Positions 59,501 to 64,000 of a stretch of DNA of 64,000 bases are shown one piece after another. Numbering within the stretch: the stretch's first letter is position 1; every line of letters starts with the position of its first letter. The notes under the pieces are model-generated. The model was given only the letters and a program-made list of their open reading frames with translations, had not been told where the DNA came from and ran no database searches. The translations under genes were made by a program, and so were the position numbers. Origin of the DNA: Opisthocomus hoazin (Eukaryota; Chordata; Aves; Opisthocomiformes; Opisthocomidae); assembly GCF_030867145.1 (NCBI RefSeq), contig NC_134434.1, positions 558,001 to 622,000 of the forward strand. The letters are read 5' to 3'.

Positions 59501-62500
59501 CATAATTTTCATGTCTTTGATCTCTGTTAGGCAGGTTGACAACTCCTGTCATCACAGCCAGCACTCCTACCCAATTCCTACCTCTTGACCACCTTTATTT
59601 CTAAAGATGTAGCTGTCTCTAAAGTCTAAATTACAAACTGCAAAATAACTAAGACCTCTCTGGGTGATGCAGAACAAATTTGACTCGATCCTGTTTGAAG
59701 ATGATTAAACTCAGCAGGATATTTCGCATGGATGTAATGGATGTGATCCTGTTCAATGTCTGCTTGAAGAAAAGACAATTATAGTCTAAAGGACAGAAGT
59801 ACTCTGTGACAGAAGTCTCTAGCTCTAACTGTTCCTCTAGGTGGGGAAGTTTGGATGCACATAATTTACGCACTTTCTACGAAAGTAACACAAACCCAGC
59901 AGAATCAGCTGACGGGAGATTTATAAGAGTTTATTGAGCAGAATTTTGCATTATTGCCAGTTAAAATGGAAGAGAGTTTATTTATATGACTCTCCACTGC
60001 AGATTTTGCATGTTCAAAGAAACAAATTCTTCAGCAACAGGAACTTAAACTCAGCCAACATTCCTCCCCCCCCGTGCATATTTGCAAATGCTGGCTGGTT
60101 CCGCTTAAGGAAAAAAATAAAGGAGGGAGAAAACTACTTTATTTGCACACTGCTATTCAGAAATCGCTCTAGTATTATTTTCAAAGAGGTCTGATTTTTC
60201 CTCAAAAAAACATATACTTCATGTAAATCAATGATCTTTCTTACGTAAAAAGAAATTTTGCATCCCTTTGCCAAACCTGCATAAGGATCACAGAGTGGTG
60301 TACCCTTCAGTAGTGTCTCTTTATAGCCCAGGATAAAACACATAAAACACACGAAAATGTATTCAGTGTAATGTCTGTAATTAAAGTAAAACCTCTCCAA
60401 CTCCACACTTCACTACCTGCTCCGCATTTAAAAATATATGTATTTCTTATGACTCCATTATACAGGCAAACTAGCTCCTTTGTAATGATCAATATTCAAT
60501 AGAAAAAGAAATGGAGACACTCATTTCAAGCACGGACTTGCTAGGCTTTGATCCTACCCACAATGATGCATGCACTTATGTTTTGAAAACTGGAGTTTTA
60601 CAATGATGGACTACCAGCTGTTAAAACAATCATCAGTGATTCCAATGAATTTGTGCTAATTCTTACCAGCTGATGATCTGCACCCAAATGCCTGCATATC
60701 CATCAAGAATGTCTATTCACTATCCAGTACAAAAGTTTGTTGCTCCTCTAGGCTGACTCTAAGCTTTAGCTATTCTTTAACTATTGTTACCGGTAAGCAC
60801 AATATTTGAAGCAAGATCTGCAATCTTAAGCCTTGTTCAAAACAGGGTGGAGAAAGGGAGGAGCCTAGCCACTAATGAAGCTACAGAACTGAAAATACGT
60901 TGCACTGATAAAAGTTCACCCTGTTACAGTTTTTATTGAGAGACTCCAGATAATCTGAAGGACTGAAATTAATGTCTCCAACTCACTCAAACCATAAAAA
61001 AGCAGCTAGCTCTTTTAATAAAGGGCTTTGTTCTCTTGGCAACAAAAGCCTAATCCAAGCAATGCAAGTAGAGCTACAAACAAAAGGGAACAATAAACAT
61101 CGGTAAAGGAACAGGCTACCCATGCTTGATGCTTTATACCATTCAGCGCACAGGCAAAAAGAACTGAAAGAACAACAGTGAAATTAACATAGAAGAAATA
61201 AGTTTTTAGTCACTCTCCCACAAATGGGAACTCCACACCCTGTCCTCAAACTTTAGTCAACAATTTTATTACTGGGAGCGTCAGCAAGTATCCATGGTTT
61301 ACTGTGGGCAACTTAATCTGTGCACCCACATGCAGAAGGGCCATAGCAGGATACAGGAAATGCAAGAGACAGTGTTTCTGGTTGTGAAACAGGAAGACTT
61401 ACCTTGTTGTGGACTGGACAGAGGTGGCCAAGTATATTAAACCACTGTATTCTCCTACCTGGGGTATCTTCCACTGGTTGGTCACATCAACCAGACCAAT
61501 TTGCACCTTGGCAACCTCCCTGGTGGCAGTAGCGCTAGAGAAGTAAAGTATTGTGCACAGAACAGCCATAGATTAGCTGCTTAGGCGGTGTCCGCTGCTG
61601 GAATAACCTATACTGAATCCTTTAGTGCAGGCAAAGCAAGCCCTCTGCAATCTACTGCAACAGCTATTTGCTCATATTTAAAGTCTACTCTACTCAGAGC
61701 CTTGCTTTGCAGGCCCTTCCTCCTTGGACTTGTAGCTCCACAAATCTCTGCAAAACAGTCAGTGTTGAAGATGAGAAGAATTTCCAGGGTAGCAAAAACC
61801 ACCAAGAGATTGCATCGCTGTCTCCTATCCGGTTCCCCCAGACCAGCAGTGCTGCCTGTCATTAAAGATGAGAGACAGTGGCAAACTGCTGCTATCTCTC
61901 CGTATCTCACCTCCAGTTGTGAACCAATCCATAAATGGACACAGCTGAACAGCACAACCTTGAATGCAAACCAGAAGCACCCAACAAGGGTTCCTTGCTA
62001 AGGAAAAATTCTCCACTAGGCAAGAGAAGCACACCGAAGGATTGCAAAAATTAGATCAGTTCAACACATTTAACGCTGACAAATTACAAAAAAATGTTTC
62101 CTTAGCATAGAATTTTGGAGGTAAGTTTAGGAGCAGAAGGATGTGATAAAAGTTTTTAATATTTTTGCAGACAATATGAAACAGAAAAATATCGATTGAC
62201 ATGGGTCACTTAAAATGCGAAAGTAATACTGTATTTTTGATTTCTAAAATATAAAATACAGCACGAGCAAGTAGAAGACAGGACATCACAGAAAGAAGAA
62301 TGTCTGCATGTTCACTGTCAAATCTAAACTGGACTACTGCAATACACTTCCTTCAGGCTACACTTTAAGAGCACGTGGATTCATCTCTAGCACAGCAAAC
62401 TCCCAATTTTGAGGTCACGCACATAAAACCAACGCTTCATGTTCTTCACTGGCCTTCAGTCTGCCTTTAAGGTACTGGTAACAATAAAGAGAGCACTGAA

Positions 62501-63785
62501 TACTCCAGGACGGAGATGAGAAAGAGAGAGACTGTGTCATCATCTATTTTCCCTCAAGGCAACAGGGTTGAACTGGAATGTTCTCGGGGCTGTTTGACAG
62601 AACATGCTTAACAGAGAACGCTCCATTATGAAATTCCTTTGCCCTTGGAATTCCCTAGAGCTTAAATTTGCATTGCAAGCTGTATTGTCCTTTCCTGACT
62701 AGATGCCAGGGGAAGGTGATGGAAACAAGAGAAAGCTGAGCAAAACCACAGATAGAAACCAGTTGTCGGATTCCATTTAGCAATCTGAATCCAGATTAAA
62801 AGATACAACGTATTTTAAAAACAACTTTGATCAAATCAAACCAATAACCCCTACCAATGAATTATCACATACCTGTAAAAGATTCATATCATCTGGATTT
62901 TCAGAGCCAGGAACATTTTCTTTTAATATTGATGACATGACTCTCACATTCATTTTTGCCATATCCAGTTCACTGTACAGTTTCCCAATCTGTTGAGTTC
63001 AATGTGACAGAATATTGTGTAGGTGAACAGAGTGAGCAGAATAACTCTTACCTCTAATATGTACTTTCTTCCCCATTAGGTCTAATATGGGCCTAATTAG
63101 CATTATTTTACTCTGGTGACATGCCATGAAAATGAATGGAATTAGCTCAGCTTTTATACGTGCAACCAAACTAAGATCCAAGTCTAATAGTCACTACTCA
63201 TTTTCCTTACAGTTAATCCCTCTCACTAACGTTACTGTTACTCTTTTTAGTTACCTACAGGCCAAGCAGGAATGGAAGCGAAGTGTCTTTTCCTTTCTGC
63301 TTTTCAGAATAGTCTCTTCACACAAGTCTCATGCAAAAGTAAGTCTGGCTTTCTGACTTATCCTTGAAGTAACTTTTATGAATTTGACTAACAACATCTT
63401 AAGACATCATTAGATAGTCTCATGCTTGAGTACATAATTCCACTTTCTGGTTGGGGTACAGCCTGGCATTTTTACTGAACTCACTTCTGCCTACTTTGCT
63501 TTGGCACACCACCATATAGAACATCTTCAGGAGAACAAACCTAAAACCATAAATATAGAGCTATGCCACTTGAACTGATGGTCCCTTCCAGTGGTCTATC
63601 CACCCAGGTTTTCAAAATGACACATCACCAGTACATTTCAAGTAGACCCACCCCCCTCTAAACCTATAGTACTGCACCTGCTCAGGAGTTATCAATAACG
63701 TTGGGTTTGTGGGAAGAGGTAGTAAAGAACGTTTTGCAGAGTTAGCAGAAGAGGGTGATGACTTTGTAGAAGGCTGAGATGAAGC
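50496..63785 (-). CDS. TOM1L1: TOM1L1 gene, 3' coding part (10 exons)
   Basis: TOM1L1 (Srcasm) is an endosomal adaptor of the TOM1/GGA group. It binds ubiquitinated cargo, Hrs/TSG101, clathrin and Src-family kinases. Joining 63678-63785, 62873-62989, 59200-59333, 56694-56754, 54757-54874, 53804-53900, 53231-53291, 51904-51991, 51541-51613 and 50496-50559 gives 306 residues and a stop. Human TOM1L1 is 476 residues, so about 170 residues (the VHS domain) lie beyond 64000. Visible parts: the [18 protein letters not shown] start of the three-helix GAT domain (local 34-120), a clathrin-box-like DLLDLS (local 152-157), a long disordered tail, and two tyrosine motifs expected to bind SH2 domains, YYEVM (273-277) and YEEI (289-292). 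Each junction keeps the frame. Only the last 14 residues or so depart clearly from the human sequence. Confidence 0.96.
51541..51613 (-). CDS. TOM1L1: TOM1L1 exon (YYEVM motif)
   Basis: Encodes local 262-285: [20 protein letters not shown] and APT. The [12 protein letters not shown] block is shared with mammals and holds a tyrosine in a YxxM context. Acceptor tctttag|CTGCA; donor ACTGA|gtaagt. Confidence 0.96.
51904..51991 (-). CDS. TOM1L1: TOM1L1 exon (tail)
   Basis: Encodes local 233-261: [20 protein letters not shown], then TPLNGLSPA; matches mammalian FLQPVSLQT. Acceptor ccttag|TTGGC; donor AGCAG|gtaata. Confidence 0.92.
52391..52703 (-). mobile_element. CR1 LINE 3' end, 5'-truncated
   Basis: Read on the minus strand it ends in the CR1 terminal octamer repeat (CTATGATTCTATGA). 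It contains the usual avian CR1 3' blocks, seen on plus as AGGTTGGAAAAGACCTC and CACTTCCCTGGGCAGCCTG. Lies in a TOM1L1 intron, same strand as the gene. Confidence 0.93.
52780..52875. repeat. G/T-rich low-complexity tract
   Basis: Imperfect TTTGG/TTTG repeats with almost no A or C. It follows the first CR1 copy by about 80 bases. Confidence 0.75.
53231..53291 (-). CDS. TOM1L1: TOM1L1 exon (tail)
   Basis: Encodes local 212-232: [20 protein letters not shown], comparable to mammalian PFAQRTSQNL. Acceptor ttcctag|ATTTG; donor AGCAAT|gtgagt. Confidence 0.88.
53804..53900 (-). CDS. TOM1L1: TOM1L1 exon (tail)
   Basis: Encodes local 180-211: [20 protein letters not shown], then [11 protein letters not shown]. 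Acceptor atttcag|ATTGC; donor TTCCC|gtgagt. Weakly conserved but frame-consistent. Confidence 0.88.
54757..54874 (-). CDS. TOM1L1: TOM1L1 exon (clathrin-box region)
   Basis: Encodes local 141-179: [20 protein letters not shown], then a Ser/Val-rich segment. Frame requires the acceptor atgttaag|CTGTAC. The nearby ctgtacag|GAAAC acceptor would shift the frame by eight bases. Donor CCTAA|gtaagt. Confidence 0.88.
55243..55630 (-). mobile_element. CR1 LINE 3' end, 5'-truncated
   Basis: Starts on plus with TCATAGAATCATCATGGAAT, GTTGGAAGGGACCT and CATCTAGTCCAACCCCC, typical of the avian CR1 3' end reversed. The terminal octamer is slightly degraded. The upstream edge near 55630 is approximate. In a TOM1L1 intron, same strand. 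Confidence 0.93.
55695..55731. repeat. (CAAA)n microsatellite
   Basis: Nine or so CAAA units followed by poly(A), 60 bases past a CR1 copy. Confidence 0.9.
56694..56754 (-). CDS. TOM1L1: TOM1L1 exon (post-GAT helix)
   Basis: Encodes local 120-140: [20 protein letters not shown], matching mammalian RFTRNQQRILEQN. A second AG 12 bases downstream, before AGTTCG, stays in frame and could give a four-residue-shorter form. Acceptor atcaacag|GTTCT; donor ACAGAG|gtgagt. Confidence 0.9.
59200..59333 (-). CDS. TOM1L1: TOM1L1 exon (GAT domain, second part)
   Basis: Encodes local residues 76-119: [17 protein letters not shown], then [20 protein letters not shown]. Very close to mammalian TOM1L1. Acceptor tgggcag|AAACT; donor GAAAG|gtgagt. 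Confidence 0.97.
62310..62720 (+). mobile_element. Ancient CR1/L2/L3-type LINE reverse-transcriptase remnant
   Basis: One frame gives [16 protein letters not shown] and a later frame gives [13 protein letters not shown]. These match the conserved LDYCN...HITPVL..LHWLPV end of the reverse transcriptase of CR1/Jockey-group LINEs. Stops and shifts show it is long dead. A later CPWNSL may be the AWNSLP block. The outer edges are uncertain. Confidence 0.6.
62873..62989 (-). CDS. TOM1L1: TOM1L1 exon (GAT domain, first part)
   Basis: Encodes [20 protein letters not shown] and on to DDMNLLQ (local 37-75), the first GAT helix. Acceptor tcaacag|ATTGG; donor TTACAG|gtatgt. Confidence 0.96.
63678..63785 (-). 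CDS. TOM1L1: TOM1L1 exon (VHS-GAT linker)
   Basis: Encodes 36 residues of a Ser/Pro-rich linker, ending [11 protein letters not shown]. Its end matches the VPEQ junction before the GAT domain in mammals. Acceptor tccgcag|GCTTC; donor GAGCAG|gtgcag. Confidence 0.9.
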
Positions 63786-64000
63786 CTGCGGAAAGACAAC
63801 AGAGCTGAGCTTGGATTTAACAAAAGAACTGAAGCAGACATCCAGATGAGAGCACTACAAAACATCTTTGTCAGACTAGACAACTGTGCATTAGCTTTCT
63901 CATAATCAGTGCTCCCAGGGAATTTGTTGAGCAAGGTCTATTTACAAGAATTAATCTAATGGCTATTTTGTAATGAAATGAGGCTTCGAATTCAGATATC

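Larger units (their letters stand above)
59334..63677. other. TOM1L1 introns around the first GAT exon
   Basis: Introns 59334-62872 and 62990-63677. The first begins with a poly(A) run at about 59354-59370 and contains the old LINE fragment near 62310-62720. A 137-codon plus-strand frame at 61588-62001 is not recognised. Confidence 0.55.

Noticed and set aside
61588-62001. 137-codon plus-strand frame with a 115-codon antisense frame
   Set aside because: No recognisable domain, antisense within a TOM1L1 intron, and both strands open, as expected by chance.
1-64000. CRISPR arrays, bacterial operons, prophage or integrated retrovirus
   Set aside because: No spaced direct repeats, no ribosome-binding-site-led ORF series and no retroviral gag/pol blocks were seen; this is ordinary vertebrate genic DNA.

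Overview
This is a vertebrate nuclear window, almost certainly from a bird. Split genes with GT/AG introns are embedded in AT-rich DNA. One sharp CpG island lies near 43.7-45.6 kb, and two copies of the avian/reptilian CR1 LINE 3' end carry the typical terminal octamer. The species cannot be named from the sequence. No prokaryotic features, tRNA, rRNA, CRISPR array or recognisable retrovirus were seen.

Three genes are present in the order known from other vertebrates (human 17q22: TOM1L1, COX11, STXBP4). (1) STXBP4 (syntaxin-binding protein 4, Synip) runs on the minus strand. I traced 21 coding exons, 688 codons plus one base, from a start codon at 42606-42608 down to 8050. The C-terminal WW-domain exon(s) were not found and should lie beyond position 1. 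(2) COX11 (mitochondrial copper chaperone for cytochrome c oxidase) runs on the plus strand. It is complete, with four exons, 44787-47067, 270 residues. (3) TOM1L1 (Srcasm, a VHS/GAT adaptor) runs on the minus strand. Its last ten coding exons, 50496-63785, encode 306 residues. The N-terminal VHS exons lie beyond 64000. All exon junctions were assembled by hand and keep the reading frame. One STXBP4 junction (exon 2) and one TOM1L1 junction (54874) have competing acceptors.

Layout: 1-8049 is the large STXBP4 intron before the missing WW exon. 8050-42608 holds the STXBP4 coding exons. 42.7-44.8 kb is the STXBP4 first intron and a shared CpG-island promoter, head-to-head with COX11, with a GC box, a TCTCGCGAGA palindrome and a G-quadruplex motif. 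44.8-48.5 kb is COX11. 49.4-63.8 kb is TOM1L1, which converges tail-to-tail on COX11. Introns hold simple repeats, two CR1 copies and an ancient CR1/L2/L3-type LINE fragment.

The most interesting observation is that this STXBP4 encodes two PDZ domains. The familiar mammalian protein begins, as I recall it, at a point matching exon 8 here. The seven exons before it encode about 200 extra residues with a complete additional PDZ domain.
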